From: an uncultured Clostridia bacterium
Lineage (GTDB): Bacteria > Bacillota > Clostridia > Oscillospirales > Oscillospiraceae
Length of the DNA: 64,000 nt
Reading direction: 5' to 3'
NCBI GenBank assembly: GCA_945948535.1
Contig: CAMFBN010000005.1
Location: 27,244-91,243, forward strand
Part shown: piece by piece, positions 16,372-24,438 of the stretch
Numbering within the stretch: the first letter of the stretch is position 1
Layout of the letters: each line of letters starts with the position of its first letter
Notes under the pieces: generated by a model
What the model was told of the DNA's origin: nothing
What the model saw: the letters and a program-made list of their open reading frames with translations, nothing else
The model's database searches: none
Translations under genes and position numbers: made by a program

Positions 16372-18755
16372 CGCAGAGTCGCGTTCAGCTTTTCCTTCAG
16401 ACTGTTCAGAACCTTGGTCACGACACCCTCGGAGTCGGTATCCGTCAGGGTGCGGTCGTCGGCCCGCAGCTCCAGCGAGAAAGCCATGCTCTTCTTGCCC
16501 TCGGGTACGCCAACGCCCCGGTAGATGTCGAACAGCTTCACATCCCGCAGAAGTTTCCCGGCGGCGGCGGTGATGACCTCCTCGGCCTGTGCCACGGTGA
16601 CGGCTTCATCACAGATCAGGGCCAGATCACGGGTGACGGCGGGGTACTTGGGCAGGGGGGAGTAGGTGGCGTCAGGCAGACGGCACTGCAGCAGCTTGGT
16701 GAAGCTGATTTCCGCGCAGTACACGTCGGTATCGATGCCGTAGTTTTTCGCCACCAGCGGATGCACCTGACCCATGACGCCCACTTCCATGCCATCGATG
16801 ACCACAGCGGCGCACCGACCGGGGTGGTAGCTGGGATTGTCCTTCACGGCATGATAGCTAGCTTTCTTCAGACGCAGACCGGCGAAGATACCTTCCAGCT
16901 CGCCCTTCAGGGTGAAGAAGGTCTCATTTGCACCGTAGGTGCCCAGAACCAGCATCTTCGGCTCCTCCGGCAGAGCCTCGCCGGAGACAGGCAAATAGAT
17001 CTTGGCAATCTCATACAGCTTCACGGACTTGTTGTGGTAGGCGTTGTTCCGGGACAGAATTTCCAGCATGGAGGGCAGGGCGATGGTGCGCATGATGGAG
17101 GTGTCCTCGCCCAGAGGATTCTGAATTCGCAGGGCATTGCGCAGAGGGCTGTCCGCGCTCAGGCGAATCTGGTCGAAGACAGTGGGGGAGGTGAAGGAAT
17201 AGGTGATAATCTCATTGTAGCCCATCGCGCGGCACAGGGTACCGGTCTTGGCTTCCAGCTTCATTTCCTCGGTGTAGCCGCCCTGGGTGGAGTTCTTGAA
17301 TGCGGTGGTGGGAATTTCATTGTAGCCGTAGGCACGGCCCACTTCCTCGGCAATATCCGCCATCAGGTTCAGGTCGGGACGGAAGGAGGGCACGTGGATG
17401 GTGTCGCCCTCCACGGGGATTTCCAGCAGGTTCAGGTAGCGAACCATTTCCTCTTTGGAAATCTCGGTGCCTAGCAGGCGGTTGATTTTATCCACTTCCA
17501 AAGGCAGCGTCTTGGGCTGGGGGACGTAGTTCACAATATCAATGACGCCGTCCAGAACATCGCCGCACTGGAGCAGCTCCACCAGCTCACAGGCCCGCTG
17601 CACAGCGGGAATGGTCATCATGGGGTCCAGACTCTTTTCGAATTTGCCGGAGGCCTCGGTACGCATACCCAGCGCCAGCGCGGTCTGCCGGATGGAGGTG
17701 CCGTTGAAGTTGGCGGACTCGAAGACCACCATGGTGGTGTCATCCACAATCTCGGAATTCTCGCCGCCCATGATACCGGCAAGACCGATGGGCTTGGTGT
17801 CATCTGCAATCACCAGCATACCGGCCTTCAGCTGCCGGACGGTGCCGTCCAGTGTGGTGAGGGTTTCCCCCTCTTCCGCTTCCCGCACGACAATCTTGCC
17901 GGAGGAAACATAGCGGTAGTCAAAGGCGTGCATGGGCTGACCGTACTCCAGCATGACGTAGTTGGTGATGTCCACGATGTTGTTGATGGGCCGGACGCCG
18001 TTGGCCCGGAGCCGCTGCCGCAGCCACTTGGGAGAGGGGCCGATCTTCACGTTGGCAACCATCCGGGAGGAGTAGCGGTTGCACAGCTGGGCAGCGGGAA
18101 CCTCCACGTCCAGATGCTCGAAGATGGAACCGGCGTCGCTGCCGTGAACCACAGGTTCGTGGTGGCGCATGGTCTTTCCAAAAGCGGCAGCCGCTTCCCG
18201 GGCAAGGCCAATGATGGAGTAGCAGTCAGGGCGGTTGTTGGTGATCTCGAAATCCACAATCGTATCATCGTTGCCGATGACCAGATTGATGTCCTCGCCG
18301 ATCTTGCAGTCCTCGTCATTCAGAATCCAGATGCCGTCGGCATAGGCACCGGGCAGATCGTTCTGAGTCAGGCCCAGCTCGGCAAAGGAGCAGAGCATAC
18401 CGTTGGACAGTTCGCCCCGGAGCTTGCCCTTGGTGATGTGCACGCCGCCGGGGAGCCAGGAGTTGTGCAGCGCGGCGGGCACCAGATCGCCCTCGTGGAC
18501 ATTCTGCGCGCCGGTGACAATCTGAACAGGCTCGCCCTGGCCTACGTCCACCTGGCAGATAAACATGTGGTCGGAGTTGGGATGGCGCACCATGGACAGT
18601 ACCTTGCCGACCACCACGTTCTTAATCTCGGCGTCCATCCGCTCATAGGTTTCCACCTTCTGACCGAACACGGTCAGGGTTTCCACAAATTCCTTATCGG
18701 ACACATTGGACAGGTCAACGAATTCTTCATTGAGCCATTTTCTGTTGAGTTTCAT
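16368..18755 (-). CDS. pheT: Phenylalanine--tRNA ligase beta subunit
   Basis: 795 aa, full length. Second subunit of the alpha2-beta2 PheRS that charges tRNA-Phe. Order: N-terminal B1 and tRNA-binding OB domain (GKVLSMVRHPNSDHMFICQVDVG, about residues 45-65), B3/B4 editing region (TNNRPDCYSIIGLAREAAA), B5 domain, catalytic-like core, and the C-terminal ferredoxin-fold anticodon-binding domain (LPKYPAVTRDLALI and VFDIYRG-like VKLFDIYRGVGVPEGKKSMAF). It lies 13 nt downstream of pheS in one T-box-controlled operon. Confidence 0.96.
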   Translation of the reverse strand: MKLNRKWLNEEFVDLSNVSDKEFVETLTVFGQKVETYERMDAEIKNVVVGKVLSMVRHPNSDHMFICQVDVGQGEPVQIVTGAQNVHEGDLVPAALHNSWLPGGVHITKGKLRGELSNGMLCSFAELGLTQNDLPGAYADGIWILNDEDCKIGEDINLVIGNDDTIVDFEITNNRPDCYSIIGLAREAAAAFGKTMRHHEPVVHGSDAGSIFEHLDVEVPAAQLCNRYSSRMVANVKIGPSPKWLRQRLRANGVRPINNIVDITNYVMLEYGQPMHAFDYRYVSSGKIVVREAEEGETLTTLDGTVRQLKAGMLVIADDTKPIGLAGIMGGENSEIVDDTTMVVFESANFNGTSIRQTALALGMRTEASGKFEKSLDPMMTIPAVQRACELVELLQCGDVLDGVIDIVNYVPQPKTLPLEVDKINRLLGTEISKEEMVRYLNLLEIPVEGDTIHVPSFRPDLNLMADIAEEVGRAYGYNEIPTTAFKNSTQGGYTEEMKLEAKTGTLCRAMGYNEIITYSFTSPTVFDQIRLSADSPLRNALRIQNPLGEDTSIMRTIALPSMLEILSRNNAYHNKSVKLYEIAKIYLPVSGEALPEEPKMLVLGTYGANETFFTLKGELEGIFAGLRLKKASYHAVKDNPSYHPGRCAAVVIDGMEVGVMGQVHPLVAKNYGIDTDVYCAEISFTKLLQCRLPDATYSPLPKYPAVTRDLALICDEAVTVAQAEEVITAAAGKLLRDVKLFDIYRGVGVPEGKKSMAFSLELRADDRTLTDTDSEGVVTKVLNSLKEKLNATLR

Positions 18756-18768
18756 TGTGTATACCTCC

Positions 18769-19812
18769 TTAGAACTGGTTCAGGAACCGAATATCGTTGT
18801 CGAAGATCAGGCGCAGATCATTGATCTTCATGCGGCCCATAGCCATCCGCTCCAGACCCATGCCGAAGGCGAAGCCGGAATACTTCTCCGGGTCAATGCC
18901 GCAGTTTTCCAGCACCTTGGGGTGCACCATGCCCGCACCCAGCAGCTCAATCCAGCCCTCGCCGTGGCAGGTGGAGCAGACCTGGCCGTCAATCTCACCG
19001 GTGCCGTGGCACTTGTGGCACTGCATATCCATTTCACAGCTGGGCTCGGTGAAGGGAAAGTGGTGAGGACGGAACCGCATGACGGATTCCTCACCGTAGA
19101 TTTTGCGCATCATGGTAATCAGTGCGCCCTTCAGGTCGCCCATGGTGATGTGCTCGTCCACCACCAGACCCTCGATCTGATGGAACATGGGGGAGTGGGT
19201 GGCATCGGCTTCGTCCTTCCGGAACACCCGTCCGGGAGCCAGCATACAGAAGGGAGGCTTGTGATTCTCCATGAACCGAATCTGCATGGGGCTGGTCTGG
19301 GTGCGCAGCAAAACGCTGTCATCATCGGTGAAGTAGAAGGTGTCGCTGCGGTCCCGGGAGGGGTGGCCCTCTTCGATGTTCAGCCGGGTGAAGTTGTAGC
19401 TTGCCAGCTCCACCTCGGGGCCTTCCACCACCTGATAGCCAAGGCCCACAAAAATGTCCTTAATCTGCTGCAGCACCTGATTCATGGGGTGCTGATGACC
19501 GATGGCGACCGCTTCACCGGGAATGGTCACGTCGATGGACTCGGCAGCCAGCTTAGCTTCCAGCGCGGCGGCGTGGAGTTCGGCCTTGCGGCTTTCCAGT
19601 TTTTCCTCGATCTGGGCACGGACGGTGTTTGCCAGCTGCCCCATGACGGGACGCTCTTCAGCGGACAGCTTGCCCATCTGCTTCAGAACGGCGGTCAGTT
19701 CACCCTTCTTGCCCAGCAGCTTCACCCGCAGCTCTTCCAGCGCGGCAGGCGTCGCGGCATCTTCCAGCGCTTTCAGGGCGCTGACGCGAATTTGTTCCAA
19801 TTGATTTTTCAT
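18769..19812 (-). CDS. pheS: Phenylalanine--tRNA ligase alpha subunit
   Basis: 347 aa. Catalytic subunit with a coiled-coil N-terminus, then class II motifs: motif 1 GHQHPMNQVLQQIKDIF, motif 2 FRKDEADATHSPMFHQIEG, motif 3 GFAFGMGLERMAM. A Cys cluster CHKCHGTG...CSTCHGEGW (about residues 260-285) is the usual PheS zinc-type insertion but is a few residues longer than the common CxxCxGxGCxxC form. The start at 19812 has AGGAGGAA; upstream in-frame codons belong to the T-box leader. Confidence 0.96.
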   Translation of the reverse strand: MKNQLEQIRVSALKALEDAATPAALEELRVKLLGKKGELTAVLKQMGKLSAEERPVMGQLANTVRAQIEEKLESRKAELHAAALEAKLAAESIDVTIPGEAVAIGHQHPMNQVLQQIKDIFVGLGYQVVEGPEVELASYNFTRLNIEEGHPSRDRSDTFYFTDDDSVLLRTQTSPMQIRFMENHKPPFCMLAPGRVFRKDEADATHSPMFHQIEGLVVDEHITMGDLKGALITMMRKIYGEESVMRFRPHHFPFTEPSCEMDMQCHKCHGTGEIDGQVCSTCHGEGWIELLGAGMVHPKVLENCGIDPEKYSGFAFGMGLERMAMGRMKINDLRLIFDNDIRFLNQF

Positions 19813-19825
19813 GTTTCTTCCTCCT

Positions 19826-20106
19826 GAAAAGGCGATATACAAAAAAATAAACCCTTCCTCCCACAATTCGGGACGAAAGGCCAGCTTCCGCGGTACCACC
19901 CGCAATTCGCCGTAACGGCGCGCTTTTGGGATGCAGACACATCCAAGACCCATAACGCAGTCACGCGGCCCAACCTACTGTTATTTCAGAGGGCAGCTCC
20001 CGGGAGAAAGCCTGAATACCATGCCCAAGCGGCTCACACCATCCCGCTCTCGCTTTGGCGGCAATACCGATATCCGGCAGCCCGATCATTGCTTTTCTTA
20101 TATCAA
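19826..20106 (-). promoter_or_regulatory. T-box leader controlling pheST
   Basis: The minus-strand leader carries the invariant T-box sequence GGGTGGTACCGCGG (plus 19888-19901), whose TGGT bulge pairs with uncharged tRNA 3' ends. A terminator (plus 19839-19882) follows, ending in a T7 tract before the pheS ribosome site. The long 5' stem with possible UUC specifier codons lies at about 19985-20100. Low charged tRNA-Phe should favour read-through into pheST. The rest of this gap holds the divergent pheS and nnrD promoters. Confidence 0.92.
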
Positions 20107-20111
20107 TGGCT

Positions 20112-20140
20112 ATCCTAGCACAATGCAATAAAATTTGCAA
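20112..20140 (-). promoter_or_regulatory. Sigma-A promoter of the pheST operon
   Basis: Minus strand: TTGCAA (20135-20140), 17-nt spacer, TAGGAT (20112-20117), placing initiation just before the T-box stem I. Confidence 0.75.
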
Positions 20141-20166
20141 GTATTTTTTACAATGATTTCCGCTTC

Positions 20167-20195
20167 TTGACGAAAAAAGTCTGGTGTGGTATGGT
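20167..20195 (+). promoter_or_regulatory. Sigma-A promoter of nnrD
   Basis: TTGACG (20167-20172), 17-nt spacer, TATGGT (20190-20195), 28 nt before the chosen ATG. Confidence 0.65.
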
Positions 20196-20223
20196 TATCC
20201 TATCTCAAAAGGCGGGTGATGCT

Positions 20224-21072
20224 ATGACCATTCTGGAACTGGACAGGCTGAGCGTTCTGAACACGCTGCCGGATCGGGACCCCTTCGGGCATAAAGGCAT
20301 TTTTGGAAAGGTATTGCTGCTGTGCGGCAGCCGGGGCTTCACCGGAGCAGCGTACTTTGCGGCTATGGGTGCGCTTCGTGCCGGGGCGGGACTGGTTTAT
20401 CTGGGTGTCCCGGAGAGCATTTATGCCATAGAAGCGATCAAATTGAATGAACCTGTTGTGTTTCCACTGCCGGAGGAAGGCGGGAAGCTGAGCGCGGAAG
20501 CAGTCCCTCAGATTCTGGAGCGCCTGCCCGCCATGGATGCGGTGCTGCTGGGCTGTGGGCTGGGCGTTTCCGAGGGGACGCTGGCGGTAGTCCGGGCAGT
20601 GCTGGAAAACGCGGAATGTCCCGTGGTTCTGGACGCAGATGGCATAAATGCGCTGTCCGGGCATATGGATGTACTGCGTGGAAGGCAAAACAAAACCATC
20701 CTGACGCCCCATAACGGGGAATTTCTCCGTGCCGGCGGCGTTCTGAGCGAAGACCGAATGGCCAGCGCCGCCGCATTCGCGGCAGAATACGGCTGCATCC
20801 TGCTGCTGAAGGGGCACCGCAGCTGCATCACCGATGGACAGACCGGCTATCTCAACCGGACAGGCAATCCCGGCATGGCAGTTGGCGGCAGCGGTGACGT
20901 GTTGGCAGGCATCCTCACGGGGCTGCTGGGGCAGGGCATGGAACCGCTGAAGGCTGCGGCCTGCGCTGCCTGGCTTCACGGTGCGGCAGGAGACCTCTGT
21001 GCCGCCCAGCTGGGGCAATATGCCATGCTGCCAACGGATCTGTTGAACGCCCTTCCGCGACTACTGAAATAG
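20224..21072 (+). CDS. nnrD: ADP-dependent NAD(P)H-hydrate dehydratase
   Basis: 282 aa, ribokinase-like fold. Repairs hydrated NAD(P)H using ADP. Motifs: HKGIFGKVLLLCGSRGFTGAAYFAAMGALRAGAG (substrate and nucleotide site), VVLDADGINAL, TPHNGEF, LLLKGHRSCI, and NPGMAVGGSGDVLAGI with the catalytic Asp. The N-terminal epimerase domain (NnrE) found fused in many bacteria is absent, so the epimerase must be elsewhere or missing. The start at 20224 has GGCGGGTGAT upstream. It is followed closely by a lipoprotein gene. Confidence 0.93.
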   Translation: MTILELDRLSVLNTLPDRDPFGHKGIFGKVLLLCGSRGFTGAAYFAAMGALRAGAGLVYLGVPESIYAIEAIKLNEPVVFPLPEEGGKLSAEAVPQILERLPAMDAVLLGCGLGVSEGTLAVVRAVLENAECPVVLDADGINALSGHMDVLRGRQNKTILTPHNGEFLRAGGVLSEDRMASAAAFAAEYGCILLLKGHRSCITDGQTGYLNRTGNPGMAVGGSGDVLAGILTGLLGQGMEPLKAAACAAWLHGAAGDLCAAQLGQYAMLPTDLLNALPRLLK

Positions 21073-21084
21073 GACGGGATCGGA

Positions 21085-21645
21085 TTGAAAAAGGTTCTTC
21101 CGCTGCTGCTGGCTGTTGTACTGCTTACGGGCTGCTCCCGAACGCCAAAGGAAATGGAACGGGCGTTGTCCCTGCGGGCGAAGCTCTTGCAGTCCTCCGC
21201 CTGCACCTTTGACGCGGAAATCACAGCGGATTATGGAGATACGCTGCACGTTTTTCGCATGAATTGTACCGCAGATTCTCAGGGAGGCGTTTCCTTCCGG
21301 GTAACTGCGCCGGAATCCATTGCGGGAATCACCGGTGAAATTTCCAAACAGGGCGGCGCGCTGACCTTTGACGATACGGCGCTGTTTTTTAATCTGCTGG
21401 CTGATGAGCAGCTTTCTCCGGTCAGCGCCCCGTGGGTGCTGATGAAGGCACTTCGGGGCGGCTATATCACCAGTGCCGGCATGGAGGACGGGCAGCTTCG
21501 CGTGAGCGTAAACGACAGCTATGAGGAGGATGCGCTGAATCTGGATGTGTGGCTGGACGCCGGGGACATTCCCCAAAGGGCCGATATCTGCTATGCGGGA
21601 AAGCGAATTCTGTCGCTAAAGCTGGAAAATGTGCAGATTTCGTAG
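21085..21645 (+). CDS. Putative lipoprotein, unknown function
   Basis: 186 aa with a TTG start. A clear lipobox LLTGCS ends the signal peptide at Cys-16 or so. The mature part is rich in beta-strands (FDAEITADYGDTLHVFRMNCTADSQ...), a pattern seen in LolA/LppX-like lipoprotein carriers of Firmicutes; this is a structural impression only. It starts 12 nt after nnrD, so probably cotranscribed. Confidence 0.8.
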   Translation: MKKVLPLLLAVVLLTGCSRTPKEMERALSLRAKLLQSSACTFDAEITADYGDTLHVFRMNCTADSQGGVSFRVTAPESIAGITGEISKQGGALTFDDTALFFNLLADEQLSPVSAPWVLMKALRGGYITSAGMEDGQLRVSVNDSYEEDALNLDVWLDAGDIPQRADICYAGKRILSLKLENVQIS

Positions 21646-21784
21646 CATTCCGAAGAAACCGTGCATAGGATATTTTGCAGGCGCGTAAAGTATAAAAACC
21701 ATTGTGACGTGGGACAATACAGTTACCGCGTTACATATGGAGCTTTCCGGTAGCGCAGTAGATTTTGCACGGAGCGTGAGAAAA

Positions 21785-22156
21785 ATGACCGAATCATCCG
21801 TAAAACGGGGCGATATTTTCTATGCGGACCTGTCCCCGGTGGTGGGCAGCGAGCAGGGCGGCACACGCCCTGTGCTGATCGTCCAAAATGACACAGGCAA
21901 CCGCCATTCTCCCACTGTCATTGCCGCCGCCATCACCAGCCAGACCGGCAAGGCAAAGCTGCCCACCCATATCAACATCGCGGGGGGCAGCGTGGGCTTG
22001 AGCAAGGATTCCATCATTCTGTTGGAGCAGATTCGTACCATCGACAAACGCCGGCTGCGGGAGCACATGGGTCATCTGGACGAGCAGCAGATGGCACAGG
22101 TGGATGATGCCATCGCCGTCAGCTTCGGCCTTCCCGGTGGCAACAGAGCAACGTAA
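21785..22156 (+). CDS. ndoA: MazF/NdoA-type endoribonuclease toxin, without adjacent antitoxin
   Basis: 123 aa. PemK/MazF fold: [31 protein letters not shown] (strands 1-2 with the catalytic Arg), [15 protein letters not shown] (catalytic Thr/Ser region), THINI, and [12 protein letters not shown]. Cleaves single-stranded RNA at short motifs. The start at 21785 fits the family; ORF extension to 21704 is unlikely. No MazE-like antitoxin gene is visible in the 140 nt before it, so any antitoxin is unlinked. A UUCG-loop terminator follows. Confidence 0.92.
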   Translation: MTESSVKRGDIFYADLSPVVGSEQGGTRPVLIVQNDTGNRHSPTVIAAAITSQTGKAKLPTHINIAGGSVGLSKDSIILLEQIRTIDKRRLREHMGHLDEQQMAQVDDAIAVSFGLPGGNRAT

Positions 22157-22160
22157 AGAT

Positions 22161-22188
22161 ACCCGGCGATTCTTCGGAATCGCCGGGT
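22161..22188 (+). terminator. Terminator after mazF-type gene
   Basis: Perfect 12-bp stem ACCCGGCGATTC/GAATCGCCGGGT closed by a TTCG tetraloop. Confidence 0.8.
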
Positions 22189-22196
22189 AATACTAT

Positions 22197-22382
22197 TTCT
22201 CAATAGAATTGTACAATTCTATTGAGAAGACACCGCCTAACGGCATTGTCGTATCTATGATTTTCGGAATGGAAAATCATAGATACCCGTCTCATTATGA
22301 TCTTCATATTTAAAGGGGCTGTTAAATAACCCCTAAGAAAACAAGCAGATCCTCTCTGGAAACAGAAAGGGTCTGCTTTTTT
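22197..22382. repeat. Cluster of long palindromes (repeat or mobile-element debris)
   Basis: No gene is visible in 22189-22500. It contains a perfect 32-bp palindrome (22197-22228, core CAATTCTATTGAG and its mirror), a 15-bp inverted repeat with a 6-nt loop (22251-22265 with 22272-22286), an AGGGG/CCCCT hairpin near 22315-22335, and a terminator-like stem AAGCAGATCC/GGGTCTGCTT (22343-22352 with 22369-22378) followed by TTTT. Such stacking is typical of intergenic repeat or insertion-element ends. Confidence 0.6.
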
Positions 22383-22534
22383 CGAATATCGAAGCCGTGG
22401 ACAACTTTTTGGCAAAAAATGCATACACCAACCACGGCCGGAGAAAAATTGCTTTTCTTCGGCTGACTATTGTGAGACTCAACCAGCAGTTTTGACGGAT
22501 TTTGCCTTTGCTAATCCGCTCAAATGGTATTTCC

Positions 22535-22797
22535 AATGTGTTTCTCGCCACCAACGATGACATTATGATATGCAATCCCGAGGGGGAATACTTCCCGCTG
22601 GTGCAGCGTCTGGAGGGACAGGTCATCAAGATTTCGCCCACATCCAAGCACCACATCAACCCCATGGACATCAACCTCAACTACAGCGACGAGGAAAATC
22701 CGCTTTCGCTGAAATCGGACTTCATCCTCTCCCTATGTGAGTTGATCGTGGGCGGCAATCAGGTCGGGGTCCCGGCTCAGCTCGTTCAGTTCTGAGA
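22535..22797 (+). pseudogene. Fragment of a conjugative VirB4/TraE-type ATPase
   Basis: The translated frame LATNDDIMICNPEGEYFPLV, QRLEGQVIKISPTSKHHINP, MDINLNYSDEENPLSLKSDF, ILSLCELIVGG matches the central region of VirB4-type ATPases of Firmicutes integrative conjugative elements. Only about 80 of some 800 residues remain; the Walker motifs are absent. Sequence loses similarity at both ends (about 22535 and 22775) and stops at 22795. It abuts the truncated accA, so it marks a recombination scar left by a conjugative element. Confidence 0.7.
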
Positions 22798-23172
22798 CTA
22801 GTTCCGATCGCAGACAGGCCGCCCGAATTTCTCCGCCTGTTTTGCAAGCCGCAAGGCCTTGCGGTAGCCCTCCGGGTGGGGTGCGCCGAAATTGCGGAAA
22901 GATCGCTCCTTGGCGGTGTGGCCCTTTTCTATAGCAATGACGGTAACAGGCAAATCCTCCAGCTGGGCGATGCCGCCGACGATGGCGGGATCGTCGCCGT
23001 AGCGCCGGTCACCGTGAAGTTCTACGAAATCCTGAAATAGGTTCTGAATGTAATCAAGACCGGTGGGTCGCCGGTTGTCCCGGGCTACTTTTACCACCGC
23101 ATGTAAAATGAAGGTATTTCCTTTGGAAATGATTTCAATATTGTCCGCAAAGCGGACACCACAATTCTGCAT
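22798..23172 (-). pseudogene. accA: accA remnant: truncated acetyl-CoA carboxylase alpha subunit
   Basis: The core [68 protein letters not shown] is unmistakably AccA, but the ORF ends four codons later where normal AccA continues for about 170 residues including the VDTPGA and GGEGGSGGA active-site regions. The first 20-25 codons lie inside an intergenic hairpin repeat (23105-23175), so the N-terminus is not native either. The fragment cannot be catalytic. The break coincides with the VirB4 fragment on the other side. Confidence 0.8.
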
Positions 23173-23195
23173 TTATCATTTAAGCATTCTGCATT
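23105..23195. repeat. Twin-hairpin intergenic repeat with AATGCAG short repeats
   Basis: Two adjacent perfect hairpins: ATTTCC-TTT-GGAAAT (23116-23130) and TGTCCGC-AAA-GCGGACA (23142-23158). These are followed on the right by degenerate GCATT-type 7-mers (23160-23195). On the minus strand the order is AATGCAG repeats, then TTGTGGTGTCC, a layout shared with the element at 27493-27668. Confidence 0.6.
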
Positions 23196-23202
23196 CCCAG
23201 CT

Positions 23203-23961
23203 TCAAATTGCGATGCCGCCGTCTACCCGGAGGACTTCGCCGGTGACATAGTGGGCGGTTGCCAGGTATGCCGCCGCTTCCGCCACTTCCTCCGCTTCGC
23301 CCATTCTTCCCAGAGGAATCATGGAGAGCATCCGCTCCTTATAATTGGGATGGATACTGCATTCATAGGCGCTTAGGAACCGGGTACCCATCTGCACACC
23401 GCAGGCTCCCAGCATGAAGGCTGCCGCCATGCCCCGCCCGTCGGCAATGCCGCCGGCAGCCAGCACGGGCAGGTTGGTGGCATCACAGACCTGAGGCACC
23501 AGCACCATGGTAGTCAATTCCCCCACATGGCCGCCGCTTTCGCCGCCCTCGGCAATGAGCGCAGAAGCCCCCAGCCGGGTCATGAGCTTTGCCATGGCCA
23601 CGGAAGCCACCACGGGAATCACCTTGATGTCCGCCTCTTTCCAAGCCTTCATGTATTTGGAAGGATTTCCCGCGCCGGTGGTGACGACTTCCACCTTTTC
23701 TTCCGCAACCACCTGGGCAACTTCATCGGCAAAGGGGCTCATGAGCATGATGTTTACGCCGATGGGACACTGGGTTCTCTCTCTGGCAATGCGAATCTGA
23801 TCCCGGACATAGCTGCCAGGGGCAGACCCCGCCGCAATAATGCCAAGGCCGCCGCCGTTAGACACAGCAGCGGCCAGCGCACCGTCGGCGATCCATGCCA
23901 TGCCGCCCTGAAACACAGGGTAGCGAATACCCAGCAGTTCACAAATCGCAGACTTTACCAT
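23203..23961 (-). CDS. fabK-fabG chimera (N-terminal enoyl-ACP reductase II joined to the FabG C-terminus)
   Basis: 252 aa, open frame. Residues 1 to about 208 are FabK: LLGIRYPVFQGGMAWIADG, NGGGLGIIAAG, IGVNIMLMSPF, VVTTGAGNPSKYM, the GGESGGHVGE motif, and CGVQMGTRFLSAYECSIHPNYKE. The next residues switch to the last 45 of FabG: IPLGRMGEAEEVAEAAAYLATA and VTGEVLRVDGG. Native FabK has about 100 more C-terminal residues and FabG about 200 more at its N-terminus. fabD normally lies between them. A deletion joined the genes in frame near a KE(R/K)(M/V)L microhomology. Probably inactive. The start has AGGGG upstream, 4 nt after acpP. Confidence 0.85.
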   Translation of the reverse strand: MVKSAICELLGIRYPVFQGGMAWIADGALAAAVSNGGGLGIIAAGSAPGSYVRDQIRIARERTQCPIGVNIMLMSPFADEVAQVVAEEKVEVVTTGAGNPSKYMKAWKEADIKVIPVVASVAMAKLMTRLGASALIAEGGESGGHVGELTTMVLVPQVCDATNLPVLAAGGIADGRGMAAAFMLGACGVQMGTRFLSAYECSIHPNYKERMLSMIPLGRMGEAEEVAEAAAYLATAHYVTGEVLRVDGGIAI

Positions 23962-23965
23962 GATC

Positions 23966-24187
23966 TTACCCCTGCTTGCTCTGGATGAATTTGTCCAGAT
24001 CGCCAACGGTAGCCACGCTCTGATCCAGCTCCAGTTCCATGCCCAGCTCGTCCTCCAGATTCATCAGCAGCTCCACGGTGTCCAGAGAATCGATGCCCAG
24101 CTCTGTAAAGGTGCTCTCGGGCTTCACAGCGGAAATGTCACAGCCGGTACGCTCGGCAATAATCTTGGCAATCGCATCAAAATACAT
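23966..24187 (-). CDS. acpP: Acyl carrier protein
   Basis: 73 aa. Acidic four-helix ACP with the phosphopantetheine serine in ELGIDSLDTVELLMNLEDE. It carries acyl chains for fatty-acid synthesis. It is the first and only intact gene of the collapsed fab locus. GGAGGTTATATT precedes the ATG at 24187. A second, distinct ACP gene lies at 39690, so this copy may be redundant. Confidence 0.93.
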   Translation of the reverse strand: MYFDAIAKIIAERTGCDISAVKPESTFTELGIDSLDTVELLMNLEDELGMELELDQSVATVGDLDKFIQSKQG

Positions 24188-24238
24188 GGTAATATAACCT
24201 CCAGTTTTGTCATCGGCTTTGTGCCGTTTCTGGGAGTC

Positions 24239-24244
24239 ATTATA
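24239..24244 (-). promoter_or_regulatory. -10 element for acpP with upstream direct repeat
   Basis: TATAAT on the minus strand preceded by TG; the -35 position is poor. A direct repeat GGAACGCTT-TT-GGAACGCTT (plus 24273-24292) sits just upstream and could bind an activator. Confidence 0.5.
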
Positions 24245-24347
24245 CACACCCTAAGTTCCTGTCCCGCTCCCGAAGCGTTCCAAAAGCGTTCCTCTCGAGA
24301 AATAGATTCCGATTCTCCCGGCAGTAGAGAGAAAACCACAAAGTAGA

Positions 24348-24376
24348 TTGCATGGAAGCGGGAGAAATGGTATAAT
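24348..24376 (+). promoter_or_regulatory. Sigma-A promoter of the hydrolase-acyltransferase gene
   Basis: TTGCAT (24348-24353), 17-nt spacer, TATAAT (24371-24376) preceded by TGG. Confidence 0.75.
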
Positions 24377-24438
24377 GACCGGGAAAGATTCGTGTAAATC
24401 CGTTCCAGCCCAACCTGCGGGAACGAGAAAGGATGTCT

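Noticed and set aside
22333..22680. Minus-strand 115-codon ORF over the palindromes and VirB4 fragment
   Set aside because: Spans a terminator-like hairpin and is antisense to the recognisable VirB4 frame; likely a repeat-derived frame.
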